A stretch of DNA of 64,000 nucleotides. It comes from Sphingobacteriales bacterium (GTDB taxonomy: Bacteria; Bacteroidota; Bacteroidia; Chitinophagales; LD1). The stretch lies in contig JADFDM010000008.1 in the NCBI GenBank assembly GCA_018262795.1, positions 1 through 64,000 of the forward strand, written 5' to 3'. The translations under genes and the position numbers were made by a program. Below are positions 18,012 through 26,427 of the stretch, piece after piece. Position 1 is the stretch's first letter. Each line of letters begins with the position of its first letter. Under the pieces are notes generated by a model that had not been told where the DNA came from, made no database searches, and saw nothing but the letters and a program-made list of their open reading frames with translations.

Positions 18012-19838
18012 ATGCAAACTGCTCAGTCTATTGAAAACGCTCATGCACAAGGCCACTCGGGGGTAGAGCATCCTCACGAAGAAACCTTTCTGACAAAATA
18101 CATTTTCAGTCAGGATCACAAGATGATAAGTAAGCAATTCCTTATCACCGGTATGCTGTGGGCAATTATTGGGGGATTTCTTTCTATCCTTTTTCGTTTG
18201 CAGTTGGGCTGGCCCAATGAAACGTTTCCATTCTTAGAATCTATTCTTGGTAAATGGGCAGAAGGTGGGAAAATAAGCCAAGAGTTCTACAATGCATTAA
18301 TTACCATGCACGGAACTATCCTTGTATTTTTTGTATTAACCGGAGGTCTAAGTGGAACATTTGCTAACTTTTTAATTCCCTACCAAATTGGGGCGAGAGA
18401 TATGGCAAGTCCGTTTGTGAATATGCTTTCCTACTGGTTCTTTTTTTCAGCCAGTATGGTGTTGCTTTTCTCATTCTTTATCCAAACAGGACCTGCATCT
18501 GGCGGTTGGACGGCCTATCCTCCTTTGAACGGTATGCGAAACACTGCTATTAATTTGGGGTCAGGTTTAGGTTTTGACCTATGGATTTTGGCAATGGCGC
18601 TGTTCATCATCTCTGTGTTGTTGGGTGGATTAAACTATGTAGCAACTGTACTGAACCTTCGCACAAAAGGGATGAACATGATGAAAATGCCTTTAACCAT
18701 TTGGGCGCTCATGTTCACTGCTATTATCGGCCTATTGTCTTTTCCTGCTTTATTAGCGGGGGTAGTTCTGTTAGAGTTTGATCGTTTATTAGACACGAGC
18801 TTTTATCTTAACAATATTGTTATCAACGGACATTTACTCGGCTATAAAGGCGGTTCTCCTATCCTGTTTCAGCATTTATTTTGGTTCTTGGGTCACCCGG
18901 AGGTTTACATCATTATCATTCCGGCAATGGGTATCGTTTCAGAAGTGCTATCGGTTCATTCTCGCAAGCCAATTTTCGGATACAAAGCCATGGTGTTTTC
19001 TATTATGACTATCCTTATTCTGTCGTTCTTAGTTTGGGCGCACCACATGTTTGTTACAGGATTGAATCCCAACCTCGGAGCGGTATTTGCACTGTTTACT
19101 CTACTCATCGCTATTCCTTCGGCAATTAAAGTGTTTAATTGGATTGGAACTCTGTGGCGCGGTAAAATCCGACTCACCTCGGCAGCCTTATTCGCTATTG
19201 GTTTTGTATCTATGTTTATCTCCGGTGGTCTTACCGGAATTATTCTCGGTAACTCCACACTTGATATTCAGTTGCACGATACCATGTTTGTAGTGGCTCA
19301 CTTCCATATTGTGATGGGTGTAGCTGCTTTTTTTGGAATGTTTGCCGGGGTTTATCATTGGTTCCCTCGTATGTATGGCAGGTTTATGAACGAAACGCTT
19401 GGACAGATACACTTTTACATTACCCTCATCGGAGCCTATTGTATTTTCTTCCCTATGCACTTTATGACAGGACTTCCAAGACGCTACTATAGCTATGCAA
19501 ATTTTGATACGTTCAATAATTTCGACCACTTGGCTTCCTTTATCAGTATTTCAGCTATTGTGGTATTCATCGGTCAATTGATATTTGTTGTGAACTTCTT
19601 CTACAGCATCTTCAAAGGAAGAAAGTTGGAAGGAGTTAAACATGAGGATGGGTATGAGTATGCCAATCCTTGGGAGGCAAACTCATTAGAATGGACGGCC
19701 CCTATTGACCGATTGCATGGAAACTGGCCGGGAGAAATCCCAACAGTGCACAGATGGGGTTATGACTATAACGTGAATGGCAGAGAGTTTACACCACAAA
19801 ACGAGCCTATACGCCCCGGGGAAGTAGTCAATGGTTAA
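18012..19838 (+). CDS. coxA: cytochrome c oxidase subunit I
   Basis: A 608-residue haem-copper oxidase catalytic subunit with twelve or so helices. Haem a ligand H100 lies in MHGTILVFF; the active site has G-H295-P-E-V-Y299 (CuB His and the His-Tyr cross-link) and H344-H345; the haem ligands lie in DTMFVVAHFHIVMG. The GHPEVY form places it in the A family. It reduces oxygen to water and pumps protons. It starts 24 nt after coxB. Confidence 0.97.
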   Translation: MQTAQSIENAHAQGHSGVEHPHEETFLTKYIFSQDHKMISKQFLITGMLWAIIGGFLSILFRLQLGWPNETFPFLESILGKWAEGGKISQEFYNALITMHGTILVFFVLTGGLSGTFANFLIPYQIGARDMASPFVNMLSYWFFFSASMVLLFSFFIQTGPASGGWTAYPPLNGMRNTAINLGSGLGFDLWILAMALFIISVLLGGLNYVATVLNLRTKGMNMMKMPLTIWALMFTAIIGLLSFPALLAGVVLLEFDRLLDTSFYLNNIVINGHLLGYKGGSPILFQHLFWFLGHPEVYIIIIPAMGIVSEVLSVHSRKPIFGYKAMVFSIMTILILSFLVWAHHMFVTGLNPNLGAVFALFTLLIAIPSAIKVFNWIGTLWRGKIRLTSAALFAIGFVSMFISGGLTGIILGNSTLDIQLHDTMFVVAHFHIVMGVAAFFGMFAGVYHWFPRMYGRFMNETLGQIHFYITLIGAYCIFFPMHFMTGLPRRYYSYANFDTFNNFDHLASFISISAIVVFIGQLIFVVNFFYSIFKGRKLEGVKHEDGYEYANPWEANSLEWTAPIDRLHGNWPGEIPTVHRWGYDYNVNGREFTPQNEPIRPGEVVNG

Positions 19839-19859
19839 TTCAAGGTAGAATTTTAGATA

Positions 19860-20762
19860 GTGGAAAACGTAAATGACATACAATTGAATCTTCTCCAAGC
19901 AGTTACTCAGAAATTGAGAGACTACTTTCAGTTGGTAAAATTTCGTCTTAGTTTTTTGGTTGTTTTTTCAGCGGTCATTGGCTACCTCTTTGGTGTAACA
20001 GGCCATTATAATATTAGCGATCTCTTTTGGCTGGCCTTAGGAGGAATTCTTGTAACCGGTTCTGCTAATGCGATTAATCAAATTATTGAGCGCGATACAG
20101 ATAAGCTGATGAAAAGGACACGAAACCGTCCGTTGCCTACTGAACGGATGAATGTGTCGGAAGCGATTATAGCAGCGGGTACATTTGGTATTTCCGGCAT
20201 TCTGCTAATCTCTTGGATATTCAATCCAACTGCCGGGGTTATCTCCGCAGTTTCTTTATTGAGTTATGCGTTTGTTTATACCCCATTAAAAAGAGTTTCT
20301 GCGATTGCTGTATTTGTAGGCGCAATACCCGGAGCACTTCCGCCAATGATAGGCTATGTGTGTGCCACCGGAAAAATTGACTTTGTGGCCGTGGTACTTT
20401 TCAGCATTCAGTTTATTTGGCAATTTCCCCATTTTTGGGCTATTGCTTGGCTACAATACGAAGATTATAAAAGGGCAGGTATTATGTTGTTGCCTTCACC
20501 AAGTGGCAAAACAAGGATGAGCGCGATTCAGAGTGTCATTTATTGTGTAGTGCTTCTACTGGTTTCTATGGTTCCATACTTTTTTAATATGGTTGGGCTG
20601 ATCGGCAACTTTTTTATCATAGCTGTTGGTATAGTGTTTTTAGGGATGGCGTGGAGTCATTATAATAAGGTAGATGACAAATCTGCCCGTATTCTTATGT
20701 TCGGTTCTTTTCTTTATTTGCCTGTTATGCAATTAGCATTGGTTTTAGATAAATTGTTATGA
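19860..20762 (+). CDS. ctaB: protohaem IX farnesyltransferase (haem O synthase)
   Basis: A 300-residue UbiA-type prenyltransferase with about eight helices. The first Asp-rich substrate motif is present as NAINQIIERDTDKLMKRTRNRP, with the conserved KRTRNRPLP; the second is YEDYKRAGIMLLPS. It makes haem O for CoxA. The start is GTG at 19860; no ATG lies nearby in frame. Its stop overlaps the start of the next gene by 4 nt (ATGA), so the two are probably translationally coupled. No haem A synthase (ctaA) gene lies in the window. Confidence 0.93.
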   Translation: MENVNDIQLNLLQAVTQKLRDYFQLVKFRLSFLVVFSAVIGYLFGVTGHYNISDLFWLALGGILVTGSANAINQIIERDTDKLMKRTRNRPLPTERMNVSEAIIAAGTFGISGILLISWIFNPTAGVISAVSLLSYAFVYTPLKRVSAIAVFVGAIPGALPPMIGYVCATGKIDFVAVVLFSIQFIWQFPHFWAIAWLQYEDYKRAGIMLLPSPSGKTRMSAIQSVIYCVVLLLVSMVPYFFNMVGLIGNFFIIAVGIVFLGMAWSHYNKVDDKSARILMFGSFLYLPVMQLALVLDKLL

Positions 20763-21385
20763 ACGTTACTTTGAGCGATAAAAATATTTTAAGCGAGAAG
20801 AAGGAATTCACCGGGGTGCATCCGCAGAAGTTTGCATTGTGGTTGGCAATGGCTTCTATGACTATGTTTTTTGCTTCTCTCACCAGTGCATTGTTAGTGA
20901 AAAAGGGTGACTTTACGGTGTGGGAGAATTTTAGATTGCCAAGTGTTTTTCTTTATAGCACGATTACGGTGATCAGTATGAGTATTGTATTGCAATATGC
21001 ACTTTACTGTTATCGGCATGCTAAATTTTCAATGTTTCGGCCCTCCATGTTAGTGGCCTTTTTGCTTGGGTGCAGTTTTCTTGCTTTACAATTTACCGGA
21101 TGGCAACAATTAAAGGCAATGGGAATGACACTAACCGGTAATCTTTCCGCATCTTTTGTTTACCTCATTACCGCCATGCACGGGGTGCATATAATTGCAG
21201 GTTTAATCCTCACTTTGTTGTTTATCTTTTTTGCTATTCGTTCTCGCAAAGATCCTATTTATGAATTGCGCGACATCATAAATCCCAAAAGACAATTGAA
21301 TCTGGAGATGTTGGTCAGTTACTGGCATTTTGTAGATATTGTATGGGTCTATCTCTATATTTTTTTCCGACTGAATTATCAATAA
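20759..21385 (+). CDS. coxC: cytochrome c oxidase subunit III, first copy
   Basis: A 208-residue haem-copper oxidase subunit III with five to seven helices. Recognisable blocks are FALWLAMASMTMFFASLTSALLVKKG, ITAMHGVHIIAGLI and the C-terminal LVSYWHFVDIVWVYLYIFFRLNY, with the family's conserved Glu/His-containing ends. It overlaps ctaB by 4 nt. A second subunit III gene follows directly, an arrangement common in Bacteroidota. Confidence 0.92.
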   Translation: MNVTLSDKNILSEKKEFTGVHPQKFALWLAMASMTMFFASLTSALLVKKGDFTVWENFRLPSVFLYSTITVISMSIVLQYALYCYRHAKFSMFRPSMLVAFLLGCSFLALQFTGWQQLKAMGMTLTGNLSASFVYLITAMHGVHIIAGLILTLLFIFFAIRSRKDPIYELRDIINPKRQLNLEMLVSYWHFVDIVWVYLYIFFRLNYQ

Positions 21386-21402
21386 ACGAATAAAATAAAA
21401 CA

Positions 21403-22092
21403 ATGGCTGAGGCGACTTTACACCAGGAACAAGAAACTTCCACCAACAAAGCACTATGGAGCGGAGGGCATTCGCCCTTTCGTATTAGTTACGGGAAAGT
21501 GATGATGTGGTATTTTCTAATATCCGATACCTTTACTTTTGCATCCTTTTTGGTGGCCTATGCCTCTTTGCGATTTGCGCAAATGGATAGTTGGCCAAAC
21601 CCTGCAGAAGTGTTTTCTTCTATTCCCCTGCACATGTTTGAAGGAGTAAAAGCTCCTTTGGTATTTGTGAGTTTTATGACCTTTCTGCTCATTCTTAGTT
21701 CTTACACGATGGTTCGTGCAGTACAGGAGGGTTATCGGATGAATAAGTGGGGAGTGGTTAAATTCCTTGTTCCTACTATTATTTGTGGTATTGGATTTTT
21801 AGCCTGTCAGTATTTAGAGTGGGCTCACTTGATTCAAGAGGGAATGACTCCTACCACTGCCACCGCAGCAACTAAAATTATGAACTTTGGCCAGTTGTTC
21901 TTTGTCATCACAGGATTTCACGGGCTACACGTGTTTATAGGGGTTTGTCTGAATATTTGGCTGGCGGCCTCTACTGCAGCCGGACGCTTTCAAAAAACAG
22001 GGCATTATGAAATGGTAGAGAAAATTGGTCTTTACTGGCACTTTGTTGACTTAGTGTGGGTCTATGTATTCCTTTGCTTTTATCTTCTTTAA
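21403..22092 (+). CDS. cytochrome c oxidase subunit III, second copy
   Basis: A 229-residue subunit III paralogue: MMWYFLISDTFTFASFLVAYASLRF, FFVITGFHGLHVFIGVCLNIW and IGLYWHFVDLVWVYVFLCFYLL match the family. It differs strongly from the upstream copy, so the two are old duplicates rather than recent ones. It lies 17 nt after the first copy. Confidence 0.92.
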   Translation: MAEATLHQEQETSTNKALWSGGHSPFRISYGKVMMWYFLISDTFTFASFLVAYASLRFAQMDSWPNPAEVFSSIPLHMFEGVKAPLVFVSFMTFLLILSSYTMVRAVQEGYRMNKWGVVKFLVPTIICGIGFLACQYLEWAHLIQEGMTPTTATAATKIMNFGQLFFVITGFHGLHVFIGVCLNIWLAASTAAGRFQKTGHYEMVEKIGLYWHFVDLVWVYVFLCFYLL

Positions 22093-22122
22093 TTCACTTG
22101 ATTTACTTAAAAATAACCGACT

Positions 22123-22497
22123 ATGAATTTTGATGCTCCTACCGAAGGCCACCTACATTGGTCTGAAGATGAATATAAGGATGGAAAAAAGACCGTCCTT
22201 AAAACAATTTTTATTTTATCTGCGGTTACAATTTTAGAGGTGGGTAGTGCCATGCTTTACGACAAGTTCTACCCACAAGGCGGAGGCCCTACCGTAGCCA
22301 TCAGTATTTTTATGGCAGTGATGTCAGTGGTGAAAGTGTTTTATATCATGGGCGTATTTATGCACGTAGCGCACGAAACTCCTTGGTTTAAAAGAACTAT
22401 CCTGTTGCCTTTCATCTTTTTAATTTGGGCCATTATTTCTTTTGCACTGGATGGTCACAGTTGGCACATGATGCGCGGCTGGCTGAACATGTTTTAA
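22123..22497 (+). CDS. cytochrome c oxidase subunit IV-type protein
   Basis: A 124-residue protein with three membrane helices, of the prokaryotic COX4/CtaF-like family (MSVVKVFYIMGVFMHVAHETPWFKRTILLPFIFLIWAIISF). The His-rich segment between helices two and three is typical. It is the last gene of the act-cox operon and is followed by a terminator. Its exact role in the oxidase is not established. Confidence 0.85.
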   Translation: MNFDAPTEGHLHWSEDEYKDGKKTVLKTIFILSAVTILEVGSAMLYDKFYPQGGGPTVAISIFMAVMSVVKVFYIMGVFMHVAHETPWFKRTILLPFIFLIWAIISFALDGHSWHMMRGWLNMF

Positions 22498-22520
22498 TAG
22501 TACCAATATCAAACTAAGAT

Positions 22521-22548
22521 AAGGAGCGCGCTTGTGTGCTCCTTTTTT
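22521..22548 (+). terminator. terminator of the act-cox operon
   Basis: AAGGAGC (22521-22527) pairs with GCTCCTT (22538-22544) through a stem interrupted in the middle, followed by six T residues. It lies 24 nt after the last oxidase gene. Confidence 0.85.
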
Positions 22549-22599
22549 GTTATGATAATAGGCGGCATTTTATTTTCTGTAAAATCATTATCCGGAATT

Positions 22600-23436
22600 A
22601 TGAAAACTCGATTCGGCCTCATTAGTTTGTTTGTTTTCTTAGGGATAGTCAGTTTTGGGCAAGATCAACACACTGCAAAACCTAAGCTCATTCCTATTGA
22701 TACTTCTTTTGTTTTGGTAGAGGGGGGTACCTTTAAAATGGGGACTGATAAAGCGGTAGAGCCACACGAAAGCCCTGCCCATGAAGTAACTGTAAATAGT
22801 TTTTATCTTAATAAAGCGGAAGTGACTTTTGCCGAGTTCGACAAATATACTGCTGCTACGGGTAAGGATAGTGTTCCTTCCGGTGACTGGGGGCGCGGCT
22901 TGATGCCAGTGTTTATGGTTAGCTGGTTTGATGCGGTACAATATTGCAATTGGTTAAGCGAGCAGCAAAAACTTAGTAAGTACTATATCATCAATGGGAG
23001 AGAAGTAAGTACCGTGGACACTGCTAAGGGTTACCGCTTGCCTACTGAAGCGGAATGGGAGTTTGCCGCACGAGGAGGCAATAAAAGCAATCACACTTAT
23101 TTTGCCGGAGGCGATACAATTAGTGAAGTGGGATGGTATATTGATAATGCCGGAGGGCGCTCACACCCGGTCAGACAAAAACGGCCAAATGAATTGGGGC
23201 TGTATGACATGAATGGCAATGTGTGGGAATGGGTGTGGGATATTTATGATTGGAACTACTACAAAACTTCCCCGACTTTTGACCCGCGTGGACCTGTAAG
23301 TGGCCCTTACCGCGTGATGCGGGGAGGTGCTTGGTATAACTATGGCAACTATGCGCAGGTAACTACCCGACAGAATAATGACCCCGGCTTTAGACAAAAC
23401 AGTGTGGGTTTTCGCATTGCCAGAAGCTACCGGTAA
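22600..23436 (+). CDS. secreted formylglycine-generating-enzyme-like (SUMF1/FGE-sulfatase domain) protein
   Basis: A 278-residue protein. I take the ATG at 22600 because it starts a clean signal peptide (MKTRFGLISLFVFLGIVSFGQ); the earlier ATG at 22534 lies in the terminator. The domain has the family marks FVLVEGGTFKMGTD, HEVTVNSFYLNKAEVTFAEFDKYTAATG, GYRLPTEAEWEFAARGG, MNGNVWEWVWD and YRVMRGGAWYN...GFRIARS. The catalytic Cys pair of true FGE (in the C-terminal RGGSF...C region) is not seen, so this is probably one of the many exported FGE-fold proteins with other or structural roles, such as GldK/GldJ relatives. It is not clearly linked to the oxidase operon. Confidence 0.88.
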   Translation: MKTRFGLISLFVFLGIVSFGQDQHTAKPKLIPIDTSFVLVEGGTFKMGTDKAVEPHESPAHEVTVNSFYLNKAEVTFAEFDKYTAATGKDSVPSGDWGRGLMPVFMVSWFDAVQYCNWLSEQQKLSKYYIINGREVSTVDTAKGYRLPTEAEWEFAARGGNKSNHTYFAGGDTISEVGWYIDNAGGRSHPVRQKRPNELGLYDMNGNVWEWVWDIYDWNYYKTSPTFDPRGPVSGPYRVMRGGAWYNYGNYAQVTTRQNNDPGFRQNSVGFRIARSYR

Positions 23437-23619
23437 TCCTACTCGATTTTCGGGGGTAAAGTGAGTGTAAGCTCCCGGTAAATTCTATACTTCAATACTC
23501 AAAATTTCCCTTCTGGTATTTATATAGCCCCAATAGTTACTTCGCGGGGTCATGCTGTAAAGGGACGGGTGAAGAGGTGATTTAGCCCCGGCTATGGGAG
23601 TATCCCCCGGCTTCCTGAT

Positions 23620-24372
23620 TCAGTGGTGTTTCTTCTTCTTGTTTTCAAGTTGTAGGCTTTCGATAAAAGCAGTTTCGTTGTACGTAACAAATTCTACTAT
23701 AGCTCTTTTCATGTCCTCATCGTATTTACTCAAAAGCTGATGCCCGGCTTGTAGAATATCAATACCCAGTTGAATGGCATCGTGATCTGCCGAGCCATAT
23801 AAATCTTTGCGTTCTTGCATCCGCTTCAGCACATCTTTTAATATGCGAATGGTTTTCTCCATCAACACAGAATCGCTGATGGATAGGAACAACTCAGTGA
23901 GTTCGCGAATCAATTTTTCCAGCATGACCGGGTCGAGTACGGCAAGGCACTCGCGAAACTGTGCTTGAGTAAGGGGGGGCGTGTAGTTTCGATCCACTGC
24001 TGCTTGCAGAAGAATCTCTTCAAACCGGTGGGCGGTAGTATGCGTTTGTAGCGAAACGATACCGGTGCGCAAAGCCGCAGGAAACTGTAACCCAAATTCA
24101 AAGATAGCAGCAGCAAAGTTGCCGAGCAGCCCCCATATTTTTGTCGGTTGAGTCACATAGGTTTCTAATTGCGCAAAGGCGGCATCTAACTTTTCGCGCT
24201 GATGCGGAGCCGAGTAAAGGTTTTGAAGAAAGAACTCGCGCAACTCGTCCACAATCTCTTTGGTAAAATTTTTCGGAAAGTGCAGCTCCTCTTTTAGGGC
24301 TTCGTAATTGTATCGCGCGGCAATAGAGGCGCGGTATTTATTGATGAGTTCGTGTTTCAGTTCAACATTCAT
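23620..24372 (-). CDS. conserved hypothetical soluble protein
   Basis: A 250-residue helix-rich protein, no signal peptide, basic tail KKKKHH. I do not recognise the family. I prefer the ATG at 24372 (MNVELKHELINKYR) to the one at 24414, because a promoter-like TACCTTCG on the minus strand at 24378-24385 lies between them. If the longer form is used the start directly abuts the stop of the upstream SGNH gene. The sequence is rich in amphipathic helices (LEKLIRELTELFLSISDSVLMEKTIRIL). Confidence 0.72.
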   Translation of the reverse strand: MNVELKHELINKYRASIAARYNYEALKEELHFPKNFTKEIVDELREFFLQNLYSAPHQREKLDAAFAQLETYVTQPTKIWGLLGNFAAAIFEFGLQFPAALRTGIVSLQTHTTAHRFEEILLQAAVDRNYTPPLTQAQFRECLAVLDPVMLEKLIRELTELFLSISDSVLMEKTIRILKDVLKRMQERKDLYGSADHDAIQLGIDILQAGHQLLSKYDEDMKRAIVEFVTYNETAFIESLQLENKKKKHH

Positions 24373-24414
24373 GTTTCCGAAGGTAACAGAAGATCGTGGA
24401 ATATCGCGGTGCAT

Positions 24415-25689
24415 TTAGTCATGTTGTATAATCAGTTGCTTGGTTGCTTTTTGCCCCTCATGCCCGGTAAGGGTGATGAAGTAAACTCCTGCAGAAAAGT
24501 GTTCGGTGTTGATTCTTAAGTTTTGAGTAGCAATAGCTCTTTCCAAAATTATTTTTCCCCTCAGATCGGTAATGGTAACGGTCGCATCGGTACTACTTTC
24601 ATCAGTGGTGAGAGTCAGTTGGTTCTTGGCCGGGTTGGGAGAAATAGTAAAAGCGATACGGGGGAGTTCAAAAATATTATTGGAGGGATGAATCACTAAA
24701 GTTTGACTAAACGAATCTGCCTGGCCGCATTCATTGCTCACCACTTCGGTGATGATATAAGTGCCCGTGTCAGAATAAGTGTGGGTGGGCTGCACTCCAT
24801 TGCCAAAGGTATTATCGCCAAAGCTCCAACGGATGGTGTGGTAATTAGTAGAGGCAGTTCCATCGAACTGATAGCTCATTGTTGCTTCATTCCCCGAGTA
24901 AGTAAAATGTGCTTGTGGGGCAAACACTCCAATGTTCCAATTAGCCAAGGAATCGAATACCGTGTGGTAGGCAATATTCTGCAAATAGTCGTTGGTGGGC
25001 GCTGAACTCAAAGGAGAATAAGCCAAGCCTACAGGAGATTTTTGGAAAAGGGTACCGTAGAAAACACAGGCCGTCAGGTAAGAGCCGGCAAGGCTTGGGT
25101 GGCTATTATCCGAACTCCATAAATTGACAAGGGTATCGGTGTGCCAACTGGCATACCATGCCATACCTGCCGGAGCTACTATCGCATCGTTGTGGTTGGC
25201 CATATCCAGATAGCTCGCGCGCAGGCGATCTTGCACGCCATCAAAGGTGCATATCACCGGATAGCTGCCGCAGTTCTGCTGGTCGCCATATTTTTTGCCC
25301 CAGGTCATGTAGAAAACAGTTTCGGTGCAAGAATCATTTTCGTGAATAAGGCTGTCGAGCGTGCGGGCATAAGGGTAAGTTTCGCTGGCCACCTGTTGGG
25401 GCGGGAAGGACGGCTCCTGACTTTGTGCCTGAATCACTACATAGTCCCATTGCTGCGAGTATATTTTCTGAATACCTGAAGCATCTGTAGCGTGTTGGTG
25501 CAGGGTGTAGCCACCCGGAGCATACGAATCGAAAATCACCGTATCTCCGGCACTCAATGCCAAGTCGTGAAATAGCTGCGGCAGATTATTCACCGTAGTG
25601 TAGCTATTGCCCAACCAAAGTATTTTAATGGCTTGTGCATGGCTGATGTAAAAGCTAAACAGAAGGATTGAAAGGATTAACTTCTTCAT
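24415..25689 (-). CDS. secreted SGNH-hydrolase-like protein with PKD domain and T9SS sorting domain
   Basis: A 424-residue exported protein. A signal peptide covers about residues 1-19. The first domain (20-255) has SGNH marks: LWLGN28-S29-YT in place of GDSL (block I) and D194-NS-H197-PSLAG (block V, catalytic Asp-His), so an esterase/acetylhydrolase role on carbohydrate is plausible. A PKD domain follows (about 265-340: WSFGDNTFGNGVQPTHTYSDTGTYIITE). The last 80 residues are a T9SS type A domain (FTISPNPAKNQLTL ... FSAGVYFITLTGHEGQKATKQLIIQ). The substrate is unknown. Confidence 0.88.
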   Translation of the reverse strand: MKKLILSILLFSFYISHAQAIKILWLGNSYTTVNNLPQLFHDLALSAGDTVIFDSYAPGGYTLHQHATDASGIQKIYSQQWDYVVIQAQSQEPSFPPQQVASETYPYARTLDSLIHENDSCTETVFYMTWGKKYGDQQNCGSYPVICTFDGVQDRLRASYLDMANHNDAIVAPAGMAWYASWHTDTLVNLWSSDNSHPSLAGSYLTACVFYGTLFQKSPVGLAYSPLSSAPTNDYLQNIAYHTVFDSLANWNIGVFAPQAHFTYSGNEATMSYQFDGTASTNYHTIRWSFGDNTFGNGVQPTHTYSDTGTYIITEVVSNECGQADSFSQTLVIHPSNNIFELPRIAFTISPNPAKNQLTLTTDESSTDATVTITDLRGKIILERAIATQNLRINTEHFSAGVYFITLTGHEGQKATKQLIIQHD

Positions 25690-25718
25690 GGATTATTTTT
25701 GGAGGATTCATCTGTGCG

Positions 25719-25726
25719 CAAAAGTA
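25719..25726 (-). promoter_or_regulatory. -7 element upstream of the SGNH gene
   Basis: The minus strand reads TACTTTTG, a perfect TAnnTTTG, 29 nt before the ATG at 25689. No good -33 box lies 18-21 nt upstream, so the promoter is only partly supported. Confidence 0.4.
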
Positions 25727-25935
25727 ATGCGTTTGTGTAAGGAACTTTTACTCTCACTTTATCCTATCCAATTCAACGTTGGGAAACCCTTTTGGCCGGC
25801 AGTACAATCCGCTCCTATGGAGTAAGACACAGTTTCCCCCTCGGCCCACCTCTAAGCATTGTTATTTATAACTCTGAATGATGAAAGAGGCCTATTGTTG
25901 GCGTGGCTGGTAGCAGTGCTGGCGTGCCCACTGCC
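25727..25935. other. intergenic flank left of the repeat array
   Basis: Apart from the possible degenerate unit at 25915-25935 I see no gene, hairpin terminator or RNA in this stretch. It is non-coding by composition and by the lack of a credible start. Confidence 0.5.
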
Positions 25936-26355
25936 GCCAATCACGGGCCCGCTGCCACTCAGCACGTGCCCATTGCCGCCAATTAGGTGCCTACGGTCAC
26001 TCAGCACGTGCTTACTACCGCCAATCACGGGCCTACGGCCAGTAGAAACATTTTTACTGCGACTAAAAACATTTTCACTGTGGCTAAAAACTTTTTCACT
26101 GTCAGTAAAAACATTTTCACTGCGGCTAAAAATCTTCCCACTGGCAGTAAAAACTTTCACACTGCCGGTAAAAACATTTTCACTGCGGCTAAAAATCTTC
26201 TCACTGTCAGTAAAAACATTTTCACTGCGGCTAAAAATCTTCTCACTGTCAGTAAAAACATTCTCACTGTGGCTAAAAATCTTCCCACTGCCAGTAAAAA
26301 TATTCTCATTGTGGCTAAAAATCTTCCCACTGCCGGTAAAAATCTTCCCACTGCC
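25936..26355. repeat. array of 20 contiguous 21-bp tandem repeat units, two unit families
   Basis: Units are exactly 21 bp throughout. Five GC-rich units (25936-26040) alternate between gccaatcacgggcct-type and actcagcacgtgc-type, giving a 42-bp higher-order period; a degenerate sixth may lie at 25915-25935. Fifteen AT-rich units follow in the same register (26041-26355), again in a loose two-type alternation: agtaaaaacattttcactg and gctaaaaatcttctcactg. Each AT-rich unit has one A-tract and usually a T-tract. Because 21 is a multiple of 3, four of six frames stay open and yield heptad-like nonsense peptides; I do not regard any as a gene. The array lies between the divergent SGNH gene and the GSCFA gene. 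Confidence 0.95.
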
Positions 26356-26415
26356 TATCCATCACTAAACCGCCACCGCTGTAAAATATCCGACTTCATT
26401 GCCGTGCAGTCCGCC

Positions 26416-26423
26416 TATATTTG
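26416..26423 (+). promoter_or_regulatory. -7 element four bases before the GSCFA start codon
   Basis: TATATTTG is a perfect TAnnTTTG and ends only 4 nt before the ATG at 26428, which puts the expected transcription start at or next to the A of the start codon. The -33 box is weak (TTG at 26399-26401, spacing 14). Confidence 0.5.
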
Positions 26424-26427
26424 CGCC

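Noticed and set aside
25852-26351. Two minus-strand ORFs of 102 and 64 codons in the repeat array
   Set aside because: Same artefact of a period divisible by three; the peptides have no family features.
25852-26360. CRISPR array
   Set aside because: Units are contiguous 21-mers without unique spacers and no cas gene is present.
25859-26368. A 169-codon plus-strand ORF with heptad-like repeats (VKTFSLRLKIFSLS pattern)
   Set aside because: It exists only because the 21-bp repeat keeps several frames open; no start signal, and the neighbouring frames are equally open.
25987-26427. N-terminal 147-residue extension of the GSCFA protein
   Set aside because: It is repeat-array translation; the family start motif and a promoter box place the true start at 26428.
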